Of a stretch of 64,000 bases of DNA, positions 12,517 to 25,178 are shown one piece after another; positions within the stretch are counted from its first letter, which is position 1, and each line of letters opens with the position of its first letter. Origin of the DNA: Nymphaea colorata (lineage: Eukaryota; Streptophyta; Magnoliopsida; Nymphaeales; Nymphaeaceae); assembly GCF_008831285.2 (NCBI RefSeq), contig NC_045139.1, forward strand, positions 4,686,704 to 4,750,703, read 5' to 3'. Below the pieces are notes generated by a model. That model saw only the letters and a program-made list of their open reading frames with translations. It did not search any database and was not told the DNA's origin. Made by a program: the position numbers and the translations under genes.

Positions 12517-12846
12517 TCAAAGAAACGCCAAGAGAGCAACGACGGCAGCTACAATGAACCGAAGCCACCGGTGTACAGTGGCAGAAATCCATGGTGGCCC
12601 ATCAAAAGTTTCAGTCAAAGAATCCAAAATTGCATTAACATGATTTTAAAATGATATGGTGTCCATATCAGACTTGGACTGGCGACTCGAGTGCTCCTCG
12701 ACCAAAAAAAAGTTTGCCGGTCTTCATTCATCATTAAGTATAACATAAGCATCAGGACAAGAACAGTACCTACAACGAAAGATGAACCCGAAGACATTTC
12801 ATCTGCTTCTTGATGCTTGCGTGATGCTTTTGAGTTCCTGTTGGAC
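12517..12846 (-). pseudogene. two exon-like remnants of an unidentified tail-anchored or membrane protein
   Basis: On the minus strand 12846-12770 has a good acceptor (TTGTTTGCAG) and a donor (GTAG/GTACTG). It encodes a polar stretch containing KASRKHQEADEMSSGSSF. Further along, an open frame ending at TGA (12517-12519) encodes DGPPWISATVHRWLRF followed by a hydrophobic IVAAVVALLAFL tail. These look like the last two exons of a gene with a C-terminal membrane anchor. I cannot name the family. The acceptor expected before the last exon reads TGCAA rather than TGCAG, and the upstream side runs into microsatellites. A truncated, decayed gene is therefore the likeliest reading. Part of the first exon (12745-12797) is repeated in direct orientation at about 26660-26712. 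Confidence 0.35.
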
Positions 12847-12914
12847 CTGCAAACAACGTAGGGATCACGAGGTACTTGTTACTGCAAGCAACGGAGGATA
12901 GGCAGCCAACCATT

Positions 12915-13159
<245 letters not shown>

Positions 13160-13162
<3 letters not shown>

Positions 13163-13392
13163 GGGATGTCAGATGGCCGGATGACTAAAAATTAGAAATA
13201 TATAGATGAGACAGCTATAAACTATTTTTAAAAGCAACAAGGGCCCACACCATACTATAATCAGTGGACGATATATATATTGTGGGATGTCAGATGGCCG
13301 GATGACTAAAAATTAGAAATATATAGATGAGACAGCTATAAACTATTTTTAAAAGCAACATGGGCCCACATCATACTATAATCAGTCGACGA
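13160..13392. repeat. tandem repeat, two copies of a 121-base unit plus a degenerate third
   Basis: 13160-13280 and 13281-13392 are nearly identical; both start TGTGGGATGTCAGATGG and include GGGCCCACA. A shorter diverged copy (GGATGACTGAAAATTGGAAA) follows at about 13490-13540 after another TA tract. Each unit begins right after (TA)n, so repeat spread may be tied to the microsatellite. Confidence 0.9.
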
Positions 13393-13452
13393 TGCTTATG
13401 TGGCGACTGTATTTAGCAATAAATTTTTAAGTTTTATCTGTCCCAGACGTTG

Positions 13453-13492
<40 letters not shown>

Positions 13493-14399
13493 GGATGACT
13501 GAAAATTGGAAATCTATAGATGAAACAGCTATAAACGATGAAAATTTGTGGTCAAAGCCACTCTAAATGGTTTCTAAGAGCACAATGAACCATTTTTACA
13601 TCATAAACCATTTCTGATATTTATGAGGTGACGACTTTTTAGCAATAAATTTCTTTTTAGCCATCCAGATCTTGAACTCCCTTATATTGTGAAAATGTCC
13701 ATTTTTTAAGACTATGTTATGGCCAAGAACCCATCTTTCGCTTAATATTCTGCTTCACAAATGGTATATTATCCAAATACTTGTCAATGCATTGAGTGCC
13801 TTTAGTAAACAAATGCTAGCAGGACTAACTTTGCCAGGTTAGAAATTTTGGTGAGAAAGGCACCAATATGTAAATATACCCATTTGAATATCTTTTTTGG
13901 TATAGTTAAGTTGGGGTCATGTATCCACCCTCGCTTATAGGTGACTCTGCCATTGTCTGACCACTTGGGAAGGGGAACATACGCCTGTTTGATAGGAAGA
14001 ACATTGTATTTCTTGGAACCATACGTTCATAGAATACATGATTCAAGAATGACATGTTTTTATTTTAGAAGATATGGTATCATTATGATTGTAGTTTCTA
14101 GTCCAACAACTGAGCATCAGATACAATTATACCAAGTTTTCTGGAACAAAAAAGATAATACTTTTGGAAATTTTGTATATTTCAAAACATAATATTTTTC
14201 CTACCAAACACCCTCATAAAATTCAGGTGTGCATGTAAGTGGGTTGGAGCTTAAAATATATATCCATTGTCAAGGGCCTCTTTTTTGTAGTGCAATTATA
14301 TTGATCACATGGATTTAGTATTATCATTTTGTTTGTTGTATATAACTGAAACATTAGTCGTTTTAGAAAAGATAATCGAGGTTATATGATAAATTCTAA

Positions 14400-14677
14400 G
14401 GAGGCATTCTGATGACATCCTTAAAAGCCATAGTTTTGTGAAAATCAAGTTTTGTAAGAACCTGGTTAAAAACCTGATTTTGAAAACCTGGTTTGAATGT
14501 TTGGAGCACAAGACAAACCAACGTTTTGCCTGAAAATCTAGGGAAGGCAGATTTTTCCGGGACTTTATGAAGACGAGATTTTGTTAAAACTAAGTTTTGG
14601 TAAAACCTAGCGCAAACCTGCTGGAATTAGTGTTTTGGGGCCAAAACCTGGTTTTATGCTATCATCCAAATGCCTTC
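14400..14677. mobile_element. putative MITE with imperfect inverted ends
   Basis: The left end GAGGCATTCTGATGACATCC is partly matched by the reverse complement of the right end, GAAGGCATTTGGATGATAGC. A TTCTAA motif sits just outside both ends and may be a target-site duplication. The internal sequence is rich in AAAACCTGGTTTT-like motifs. It is noncoding. Confidence 0.45.
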
Positions 14678-15383
14678 TAAATGGTGGATAATGATATAGT
14701 AGGTATAAAGGTTGTCTAGATGATGTAGATATTATAAGTTCAAATATAAATGCACGTAGAAAGAAAATCCAAGAAATGTAATTAAATGAATTGCTTTGAA
14801 GCCGGCAGTGAAATCACATGCTGTAAATAATATTTTTATTGCCTTAAAATCTTTCCTAGAATTTTGGCCCCCCATCTAGAAAAAGAATAACATGTTATTG
14901 CCTTGCAAAAGAAAGAAGTGGAAAATGTTCGAAAAACACCTCAAAAATTAAATACACTTCAAGTCATATTTCTTTCTTCTGTTTTATAAATTGTGTGTTC
15001 CTTAAGATTGGATCAAAGAAATCTTCCTCCCTCTCACAACACAACACCGAATGCATAACATTAAAGTTTTTCATGATGGGGCCACATTAAAGTTTTTAAA
15101 TTTTGACTAGGGTTGAAATATCATTTTTCAAAATTTTTATATAAAACAAGTGATTTTTTTTTAAAAATTTACATATAAATTTTAAAAAAAATTGAAGTTG
15201 GGTCAAGCCCATTGGCTCTGCCCCTGATTTGGCGGTGTGTGCTCAATGCATTGCGTCATGTGGCTATGGTTGGACTGAGGTTGGAGGGAGTTTTCTCTCT
15301 CTCACACAAAAAAAGAGAGAGAGATGAATGAAAATGTTTTAACATAATTAGGTAACAAGCTTGGGCAGAGCTACATGTGGGCA

Positions 15384-15434
<51 letters not shown>
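15384..15434. repeat. (TA)n microsatellite
   Basis: About 50 bases of alternating TA. It creates spurious open frames of repeated Tyr-Ile on both strands. Confidence 0.95.
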
Positions 15435-15435
<1 letters not shown>

Positions 15436-16551
15436 AGCATATGTAGGCAATTGCCCACATGCGGCTTACACCTACCTCTGCTCGTAGGGCCAGGAGGAAT
15501 ATCACATTGAATAAGACAATTAGACAACGAAGGTTGGTGACGGAGCCGAAAGCATTTGGTGAGAGAAGACAAATGAGAATGAGACTCACATGGTGGTGGG
15601 GCTTGGGATTGTTGGTTTGAATTGGCTGAGCTCCTACCACGTTCAGCTCAACTTGGCCCAGTAACTGAAAACTGGACCTACTTTTGCTACCACCATCTGC
15701 AAACAAACATTAGGGCGTTTGTTTACTTCGAATTTGAGATCCACGGTGATCTGAGATATCCGATCAAATCCGAGATTATGATCACCACATGCAGCGGATC
15801 GCGAATCATGGATCTGAAAATCGATGTTTGTTTACTCTCTGGGCTCCAGATAAAAGGGATCTCGGAGCAGCCTTGGATTTCATGTCGAGACTATCAAACA
15901 CACTAGAGAAAGAACAACTTGGCTGCTTTACTGTCCACAGTCGCTTTAGCATGAAAAGAACCGCACTATCTATTGAATAAGGAGTCCGGACAGCCAATCA
16001 ACTGGAAAAATCTTCTGATGAAGGATTTCAAATGGAGAACAGGAGATGATGATGTTTGATCTTTATATTTTAAGTTCTTATAGACCAATAAAACTCAAGT
16101 ATTCGACAGTTGTTTATAATTGGTGAGGCTGAATGTGAATCAAAAAATAATTAAAAAGCAGTGACATAGTCAGAAAAATTCTCAAGGAGCACCCATATAT
16201 ATAAAAAGTAACAAATATTTAAAGATATTAATTTGAAAATAAAGAAACTTTGATTGCCCAGACCTGCCCATATGTGGTTTGGCTTTTATTAAACAGATGC
16301 CTAATTTGGCAGGACTCAAATCTGCATAACATTAGATGCTGCCGAATCCTTAAAAATTAAAGTTTGGTCAAATAAAACTCATTGTCAAAAGCACCATAAA
16401 TCATTTAGTTTTTTTTAGCAACAAACTTTTTAGTTTTTTAACCAAACCAACCACATCAAACATACCAGGGTTTGAATTATTCCATCCTAATTTAAGAGGA
16501 GCTTTTATAGATTTTGTATATTTGCAAGTATTTGATTGAGTGTCGCCATGG

Positions 16552-17008
16552 GGATGTCAGTATATCCGATTTGGATTGGATATCTAACTGAACCATTCTA
16601 AAAAATCAGATATGAAAGAAAAATAATATCTAATTAAGAAATTGGATCAGATTCACATTTAAAAAATAACACCCGATGGGATTCAAATTCGGATATACAT
16701 AAACAACATCTTGGATTCGGATATGGATTCAAATCATCTTTATTTTTAAACAAATATCCCTGGTCTAATACTCTTACATTTTGAAAATCAAACAAATTCA
16801 GTTCAAAATTTAGATTCAGAATTGGATATGTATATAAAAATGGATTCAGATTGGATTTAATTTGTGAAATCGAATTTTTTGATTCAGAGTCAAATGTTAC
16901 TTTACTTTGTTCATATTTGAATCTGAATTCAAATCCAAATATGTGAAAATCCGAAAAAGTGAATACAATTAACGGTATATCTAATTCCAAATTGATATGT
17001 TGACATCC
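16552..17008. mobile_element. 457-base TIR element (hAT-like MITE)
   Basis: The left end starts GGATGTCAGTATATCCGATT. The reverse complement of the right end is GGATGTCAACATATCAATTT, and the similarity continues for about 35 bases (TTGGAnTnGATAT). The interior repeats GGATTCGGATATGGATTCAAA-like motifs. Flanking 8-mers are only about half matched, so the target-site duplication is uncertain. There is no coding capacity. Confidence 0.65.
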
Positions 17009-17257
17009 TTGCATTGACATGGGTATGTAGTCTGCCTTATTTAATATTACTAAGAAATTTTTATTTCTTAAATATTTTCATACAATATGTTTATAATAAA
17101 AAAATAATATAACATATATGGCCTAATATGATCTAATGCATTTATATCGGCCCCGTACTCACAGCGGAGATCTAATTAATTCATTAATGACTTGAAAAAG
17201 AATTTATGCAAAAGTGCATTTGTAACCCAACTATATGGTCCATGCAATTTAATCAAG

Positions 17258-17603
17258 ATTGTCACAAAAAACATATACGGGTATTATACGGCGAGGAAAA
17301 AGATGGGTATAATACGACAAAGTTGTATATGTTGAGAATAAAATGAGAAAATCTCAGAAAATTTGTAAAAAATTAAAAACATTTAATAAATCTTAAAAAA
17401 TTTAAAACAATGAAAAATCATTAAAAAATATGAAAAAACACAAAAAATGGGTATAATACACGTATAATAGGCATTTATATACACTTTTTTTAATTTTCTG
17501 ATGTTTTTTAAAAAAGACATAAGAAAACAGGTATTATAAGACTGACTATGTTTTGCCATATTATACGCATCTTTTTCTAATAAAACACATTTTTTGTGAC
17601 AGT
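17258..17603. mobile_element. MITE with GTCACA termini
   Basis: The ends are ATTGTCACAAAAAACATA and, in reverse complement, ACTGTCACAAAAAATGTG. Inside both ends is a GGTATTATACGG or GCGTATAATATGG motif. The same internal layout (GTATTATACGG, GGTATAATA, AAATCTCAG, AATAAATC) is found in the element at 24875-25178, so the two are family members. Confidence 0.7.
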
Positions 17604-18690
17604 GAGATTCAAAACGATGGGTAGTAAAAGGTTTTTACCTTTGGTGGAGTGATCAAATTGATATAGAAATGAATGAAGATTTACAAGAACTACAGTTTTA
17701 CCCTCACTTCAAAATTAATTTTCAAGTTCTTGTTTCACTTAATTCAAACATATGTGTGTCTCATAGTTAAATAAATGCACAGCTAAATTGAATTGGTATG
17801 ATACCCTTAGGTACGAGATCCACAATGAATAATCTTGGTCATCCATCTTTTCAAGATGGACGACTCAAAGAAAATCAATGAGAAAAAAATGAAGGACATT
17901 TTATTCATTTTAGAGAGAGAAATTAGCAACATTTAAGTCTAAGACCCATAAGAAATTATCTTGACCATTGATATTTTCAAGATGGAATGCTAAGAAAAAA
18001 ATTAATGAGAAAAAGGAGATATGATAATGTTAAGTATATGTTAATAATCTAACACATTATATCCCTTTTTCCCCATATCATATCTATTTTTTTTCATTGA
18101 TTTTCTTCCAACATTCTATCTTGTAAACTAGTCAAAATGATTTCTTACCAGTCTTGCACTTATATATATAAAAGGAAAGAAATGAAACAAGTGAAAGAAC
18201 GAGACAAAAAAGAAAAAAGACAAAGGTAACATACATTCACTTACCAAACTTGCATCTTTTGTAACAAGTATGTTTTCCTTCATCCAATCTTATAAATATG
18301 ACATACGAACATTAGAAAATAAATACTAAATGATGCAATTTTATCTCGTCAAACATCTTCAAGACAACTTTTAAAACTTAAAAAGTCTCAATATTATTGT
18401 TCAAAACATTATTCCTAAGAAATAGAACAGGAGAGCATGTAAATGTGTACATCATAATTTAAGGTCACGGACACTCCATATTGCATCACCGGAGATCGCG
18501 AAAGATCGAAACGAATAGACTGCTGCTACGAGCAGGACCGCCTTTTTAAATGTTTCAGTTTTTCAAGCGACTGTAATAAATATTACGATTTCCAAATCGT
18601 TACCCTTCTTTCCAACTTCAGCCAACACAAACATTTCCTTCTCTGATCTCTCTCTCTCCCTCTCTCTATCACGCTCTCTCTTTTCTGGAG

Positions 18691-21600
18691 ATGGCAGAAG
18701 AGAAGGAAGTCTATTCTCCTCTTCTCTCTCCTTCTTCTCCTTCCCTGCATCACGAAGAAGAGAGAGAGGTGCAGCAGGGATGCCGGACAAGAGGGGAGGC
18801 GACGCTGCAGGAGGCGAAGCGGCTGCTATGGTTGGCAGGGCCGCTTATAGCGGCGAACCTCCTGCAGAGATGCATCCAGATGACCTCCGTCATGTTCGTC
18901 GGCCATCTCGGCCAGCTTGCTCTCTCCGGTGCCTCCATGGCCACCTCCTTCATCACCGTCACCGGTTTCAGCGTTGTCGTATGTCACTCACTCTCTCTCT
19001 TTTTTGCATGAAAGTGATCACAGACACAGAAGTAATGCTGATTCGCAACGATTATCTCAAGTTAGATCTATTACTCTGAATAGATACATAAAACTGTGGA
19101 CCTTTTGTATACTATCTTTCACTGTTCAACATATTTTTTAACTTGTATAGGAGTATTCGACTGTATTTCTGTTACTTCGTTCAATCTATTCAACCCGACA
19201 TGAAGAACAACTTCAAACGATGGCCTTTTATTTAATCGACAAGGAGGTCCTTAGCTGAAGTATGTTTCTGTATTGGGCTAAAAATTTGGTCCCTTCGCTG
19301 AAATTTCATGCAGATACTCACCAAGCGCAGCAGAGCACAATAGGACAAACTTTTTGGAAAATGTGACCTTGTTTTCCGTGATTTGTTTGGAACCATTTGG
19401 CTTGATCTAGTTAGTTCTGAACCCATAAAGAAGTTTTAGAAGTCCTATCTCATATATGTACATATTTAACAATTAAACTTAGTGTCGAGATATATATATA
19501 TAGAGTCATTAGTAGCTAGATGATACTAATTAAACCATGTAAGACACCCGGTTTAGCCTAAGAACAAGTTGTATCAACTTGCTGTGCTCTCAAAATCAGG
19601 TTTCTGACATGGTTGGTGTCATTCTATATATATATATATATATATATGGACCAAACACTCATTAGTAGCTAGATGATACTAATTAAACCATGTAAGACAC
19701 CCGGTTTAGCTTAGGAACAAGTTGTATCAACTTGCTGTGCTCTCAAAATCAGGTTTCCGACATGGTTGGTGTCATCCAGATCCCTATTAGAGCTTACTAA
19801 TGTGATACAAAATCTATTGAGTTTTAATTCTCATAAAGAAACAAATATTATTAACAGTGGTTTTTTTAAAAAAAATTGATGAAAAGGATCTGTTGGTTTA
19901 AGACATTCAAGTTAAAGGAGGTTCAGAGCTCAATACCCGGAATTGAACATTTTTTGCCATAAGCCAAGAGCAGTGGGGTGGTTTCTAGGCCACGCTTGAA
20001 TCCGTCGTATTCCGCTGTAGAGGTGAAACTTTAGTTCAAATTGTGTAGAAAGTTCAGTATGAAACAAATGTATTTGTACCTTTTAAGATGTTTTGAAACT
20101 TTAGTACTGGGAATTTTCACCTGTTTTAAGTCGGGGTAAAATGTTTTGACGGTTGCTTTTCAACCCTGTTTATACATCAAGACGTGCATCAAGAAAACTT
20201 TAATATACAAACAACCATGGAACTAAAAGGCCTGGAAGGAAAGTTCCAGGTCTCACACAAGATGGTGTATATGACACATGGAACATTTGTTCCACCTGAA
20301 ATTCACCCTTATTAAATTCGCAGCATTCTAGTACCCGGGTATTTAATACCATGCATCCAAATGTCACCCTAGGGACAACCAGAACAGGGAAAAGTTAATA
20401 GTGATTTTCCGTGTTATGAAAGAATATCGTAGGCTCTAAAATCTGCATAACTAGATGCTCTGTTTAAGGACCAACTTCAAGTTGGCGGAGCTTTGACATG
20501 AATTTTCCTACATACCTATATGTAAGAAGAGCCAACGAAACCATATTATCTGATCTTGTGATGAGTTCTTATTTTCCTTCCACAGTAAAAGAAAGAAGAG
20601 AACTCCCATGAGGATGTGATACATAATGCATGCTTTAACAAATACTGCTTTAATTGCATCCGTCATTTAACTTTTTCGTTTTTCTTTCTTTTTTTTTTGG
20701 GTTGCACCAGTTGGGGCTGGCCACTGCATTGGATACTCTGTGCGGGCAAGCTTATGGAGCAAAACAGTACCATATGCTTGGTGTATATATGCAGAGATCA
20801 GTGTTTATTCTTTCCATTGTCAGCATTCCCCTTGCATTTCTCTGGGCATATACAGAGAAGATCCTGTTGGCATTTGGTCAGGACGATGACATATCAAGGG
20901 AGGCAGGAACCTATGCTAGATGGATGATCCCAACTCTCTTCTCTTATGGCATACTGCAGAGTGAAGTCAGGTTCCTGCAAACCCAGAACATTGTCTTGCC
21001 AATGATGCTGAGCACAGGATTGTGTGCACTTCTGCATTTTTTAGTCTGCTGGGCTCTTGTCTTCAAGTCCGGGCTCGGTTACAGAGGCGCTGCTCTTGCA
21101 AATTCAATTTCTTATTGGATCAACGTGCTGCTTCTGGCTCTGTATATCAAATTTTCTTCTGCCTGCAACAAGTCATGGACGGGTTTCTCGAGGCGTGCTG
21201 TGAGGGATGTCACCAACTTCATAAAGCTGGCAGCTCCTTCAGCTGTTATGGCATGGTAAATTGTGTATGTCAGTACATGCAATTTGCTGAACAGTAATGT
21301 TCTCTTGGGCTTCATGAATTTGCGGTGCTACTAGACCATGCTGTAGTCAGTACTATGTATCAGAAAACATCATCTTCAATTAAGAAAGCCCTTGATAGGT
21401 TTAGAGTAGTTCTCATTCTTTTCTACTGAACTTGATTCTCATTATTATAACATTTGATCTCTTTTGGTTGAGGATGAAGATTTCTTACTGAGTCTTGATT
21501 CTTGCCAAAGAAATGAACTCTTATAGGCACTTTCAAAGGCTTGACTTATGACACCATTGATTGGTTTTAACTTGATTTAATATCACTGTCAAATTTACCA

Positions 21601-23981
21601 TATGCTTTTCAGCTCTTACTCTGGCGACATGACTAGCTATCCAGTCTTCTTGCAGATTTAACCGTCGCTATGAAATCTGAAGATGGTTTGTCACATGCTT
21701 TAGATCCATTTGTGTCACTAGCAAAGATCATTGGCATTTATGCCGCTGTAGTAAGAACAATATAATAATTCTTAAATCATCACCGCCATGTAGACCTTAG
21801 ATTTACCAATATAATAAATTTTTATCCTAACATGGCAGTTTAATTTGGTGACATTTCTTGAGTATATCATGTCCTTCATACTGCTCTGCAAATTTTGCTG
21901 TTCATCTCTATATTCCCTGCATATTTCATAAGAAAATGTTGAATGAGACACGTTCATGTTCATTACAGAAGACTGAGTGACTGAGTTGATGCATCTGATA
22001 GGACGTTGTCTTGAATGAGCACAGAGTGTGTTTCCCTGAAAATGAAAAATTAACTTGTGGTATCATGCTAACTGATTTATCCTTCTCATGTGTATCAACA
22101 GCTTTGAGTGGTGGTCATTTGAGGTATTGACACTCTTGGCTGGACTTCTCCCCAACCCGAAGGTGGAAACTTCAGTGTTAGCGATAATGTAACTTTTCTT
22201 TCATTATCGTAGTTAATTCACTTAATAAGCACTATCTTTCAATACAAGTACAAAGGGAATAAGGAAGTCAAAGGGACTGATAATTTTAAAACTTGAAGTA
22301 TCTTATCAATTATCAATAATCCTTACTAAGTCAATTGGAAAAATACTTTTTGATATTTTCAAATATAGTTAAGCATGAGATTTTCAGGGGAAAATGTCAC
22401 CATTTGTATATGTTTAGGCACATCATCTTTATTTTCTACTTTTCATATCTTATATACTTCTACTAGGCCAAAACCTATTATCTTTAACCTTTTACTTATG
22501 CTTTTCTTCAATTTTTGATATCTTCTCAAAGTTGCTGATAACAAAATAACCATGGACTTACTTGTTTTGACAAAAAACCTAAGCACAGAAGCACTCCATT
22601 ATGTTTTCCTGTATGAGTACTGTTGCTTATACTTGTGTGCTGTCTCTCCAGCCTTAATACAAGCTCAACTGCATTTATGGTCCCCCTCGGCCTTGCAAGT
22701 GCAGTAAGGTTAGTCCAATTAGACACCAATTCTATTCGAATTGTTGGTCTAAGTACAGGTGTGCCTCCACTTATATTTCTTACTCAAACGTCTTAATCAA
22801 TTCCAGCACCAGAGTTGCAAATGAGCTTGGAGCTGGAAGGCCTCAAGCTGCACGGATGGCAGTTCGCATTGTTCTTTTACTGGTCATCGTACAGGCTACG
22901 CTTGTCTCCATGACCATAATTTTCATACGAGGCGTATGGGGCTATGCATTCAGCAATGATAAAGAAGTTGCAGCATATGTAGCAGATATCATGCCGCTTC
23001 TTGCACTGACAGCCTTTGTGGATGCAATTGGATGTGTGCTTTCAGGTTATTTTACCAACTTCTTGATTACATTTTCACAAAGATGGCACAAATCGATACC
23101 GGTAGATTCATTGAGAAGCATAATGTTTGTTCTCAAGGCATATAGAATTCCTCTTTCTGTTAATTAATGTTATTTCTCTTATGCACTATTGAATTAATTC
23201 TCATGTAGCCGTGAATCCCAAAATGGGTTTTCTACTGTGGTTCTCAAGGTAGTATTTTATTTATGTTGTTCTTCAAAGGAGAATATTAAATAATCAGACA
23301 CCTTTTCACTTCAGGTGTGGCAAGAGGATGTGGTTGGCAGAAGTACGGTGCTGTAATCAATCTTGGAGCTTATTACATCGTGGGTGTTCCTTTGGCTGTT
23401 GTTCTTGCCTTTGTCTTACATTCTGGTGGGAAGGTACGCTGCTATCTCAATATCATCTACAAAAATTGCATAGATTTCTTTATTATCTGTGATAACTCTT
23501 TATCTGAACAGAAGGGTATCTGATGCTATTTCATCTATAATAGGGGCTCTGGTTTGGGGTTACATGCGCAATCTTTGTACAGATGGGTTCATTCCTAGCC
23601 CTCACAATTTTCACCAACTGGGAAGAAGAAGTAATTCCCTTCTCTAACCTACAAACTATACAGAAAAATACATACCATCGATTCAATTCTAGCTGTTCTG
23701 AAAGATTTTCTTTCAAGCATAGATATTGTTTTTGCTATTTAGTACTATGTAGGAAACCGTGTTTATATGATGTCAGAATAACTTTTTATATGAAAGCTTT
23801 TGTTCATTGCGGAAAAGTATTACCCACCTAAAGTCTGCCAAGTTTGTACCTGTTTGGGATTCTACGAGGATTCCTTTACTAATTTTTTTCCTTTTCTGTT
23901 TCCTTTTTCCTGAACTTCCAGGCAAAGAAGGCAAGGGATCAGGTCTACATTTCAACTTTGAGGACAGATGGGGCTATGTAA
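18691..23981 (+). CDS. MATE/DETOXIFICATION efflux transporter, gene B (493 aa, 8 exons)
   Basis: Exons: 18691-18978, 20711-21255, 22102-22188, 22652-22708, 22807-23045, 23315-23433, 23544-23630, 23922-23981. All sites are GT-AG, phases are identical to gene A and exons 2-8 have exactly the lengths found in gene A. The total is 1482 nt including TAA. It is predicted to be a 12-helix H+-coupled exporter. Signatures are [90 protein letters not shown] and [20 protein letters not shown]. The Glu/Arg-rich N-terminus ([12 protein letters not shown]) precedes the first helix. Intron 1 (1732 bases) contains a 116-base tandem duplication absent from gene C. The gene is intact, with no disruption seen. 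The leader is CT-rich. Substrate is unknown. Confidence 0.95.
19507..19775. repeat. 116-base duplication inside intron 1 of gene B
   Basis: 19507-19622 and 19660-19775 are nearly identical (both begin CATTAGTAGCTAGATGATAC) and are separated by a (TA)n tract. Gene C has a single, more diverged copy near 28366-28486, so the duplication arose in copy B after the split or was lost in C. Confidence 0.9.
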
Positions 23982-24874
23982 AACAGTAAAAGCAATTCAA
24001 TATGCATATCTACTTGTCGACACCAACATCAAAAGAGTGCACGGCGAGGGCGGCTTACTTTTTCTCTGCATCAAGAGGACTGACATGTAACTCTGCCATC
24101 CTGACAGCTGCAAACTTTTTCACCTCATCACTTCCAAGAAGTATTTCTCACCCTTTGAGTTGAATGGGGCCAACAAGTGCCAATTTCAATTTTTTTCGTT
24201 TTTCTTTTTTGGCTTGGTACTCTATAAACATGTAACTGTAGCAATTTTTCCCTAGTGTAAGTGAAACAGTGCTTCTTTTGGAGCTTATCTGAAGTTCGCA
24301 CTGCAACTTGGTATGTTTTTTCTCTGGCATAAATCTATCCATACAAAAGGCGCATGATTGATCATGTTCCTCTATGATGTCATGTGTTCAGGCCAACCCG
24401 AGCTGCCTAGCTTCTCTTAGAACTAACGACAAATATATCAATGTGCAATCCTTTTTCTCTTGTATCCCCTTATGAATGTATGCAGAAAAATAAGCACGAG
24501 CTCGTCCCATATTCAACTTTGACTAGGATCTACCAACTTAAACTGATTGGTTAACTAGTCAGACCTAAGGGCGACTCAGGGCATACCCACCTGGACTGAC
24601 CATGGGCCATTAATTTTTCTGAACAAAAGGCAGACTTGGGCCCTACTTGATTCTTGCAGGTTCAGGCTGGGCCCAATAGTTAATGGGCTCAGGCGTGGGC
24701 CAATATGATTGATTGGATAGCAACCAACTTACACTATTGCAACAAGCAGTCGTGATCCATTTCCATAGCCTTTGATACTAAACCAGCAGCAGCTGGGGAG
24801 CATTTGCAGGCTTTACCCATACCATGTGAGATAAAAGTGAATGAATCAGGTTTGCATGTGGTAGACTAAGTTTC

Positions 24875-25178
24875 ATTTTCACATATATCGTGTACAAGTA
24901 TTATACGGTAAGAAATTTTTTAGGTATAATAAGGTAAAGTTATATATCTGAGGAAAATCTCAGCAAAATTTTAAAACATTTAAATCATTTAATAAATCCT
25001 AAAAAATAAATAAGAAAAAATACGAAAAAAATGCATATTGTATGCGTTCTTTTCATGTTTTTTATTTTCTGTTTTTTTTTTTAAAAAAAGATGCATCTAA
25101 TTGCTGTTTTATATGACTGAGTTACTTTTCGAGTATTATACATTTTTTTTCAAATAATATGCGTTTTATGTGACAGCG
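24875..25178. mobile_element. 304-base GTCACA-family element inserted in copy 1 only
   Basis: The flanks are CTAAGTTTC (24866-24874) and CTGAGCTTC (25179-25187), a 9-bp direct repeat with two mismatches. The paralogous site in copy 2 (near 34207-34220) reads straight through as CTAAGTTTCAACC without the element. Ends: ATTTTCACATATA and, in reverse complement, CGCTGTCACATAA. A 9-bp duplication suits a Mutator-type transposase, which is an inference. Confidence 0.8.

Noticed and set aside
15700-15905. Direct TGTTTGTTTAC repeats and GATCC-rich block resembling a transposon end
   Set aside because: Only one orientation of the motif is repeated, and no inverted ends or target duplication could be set.
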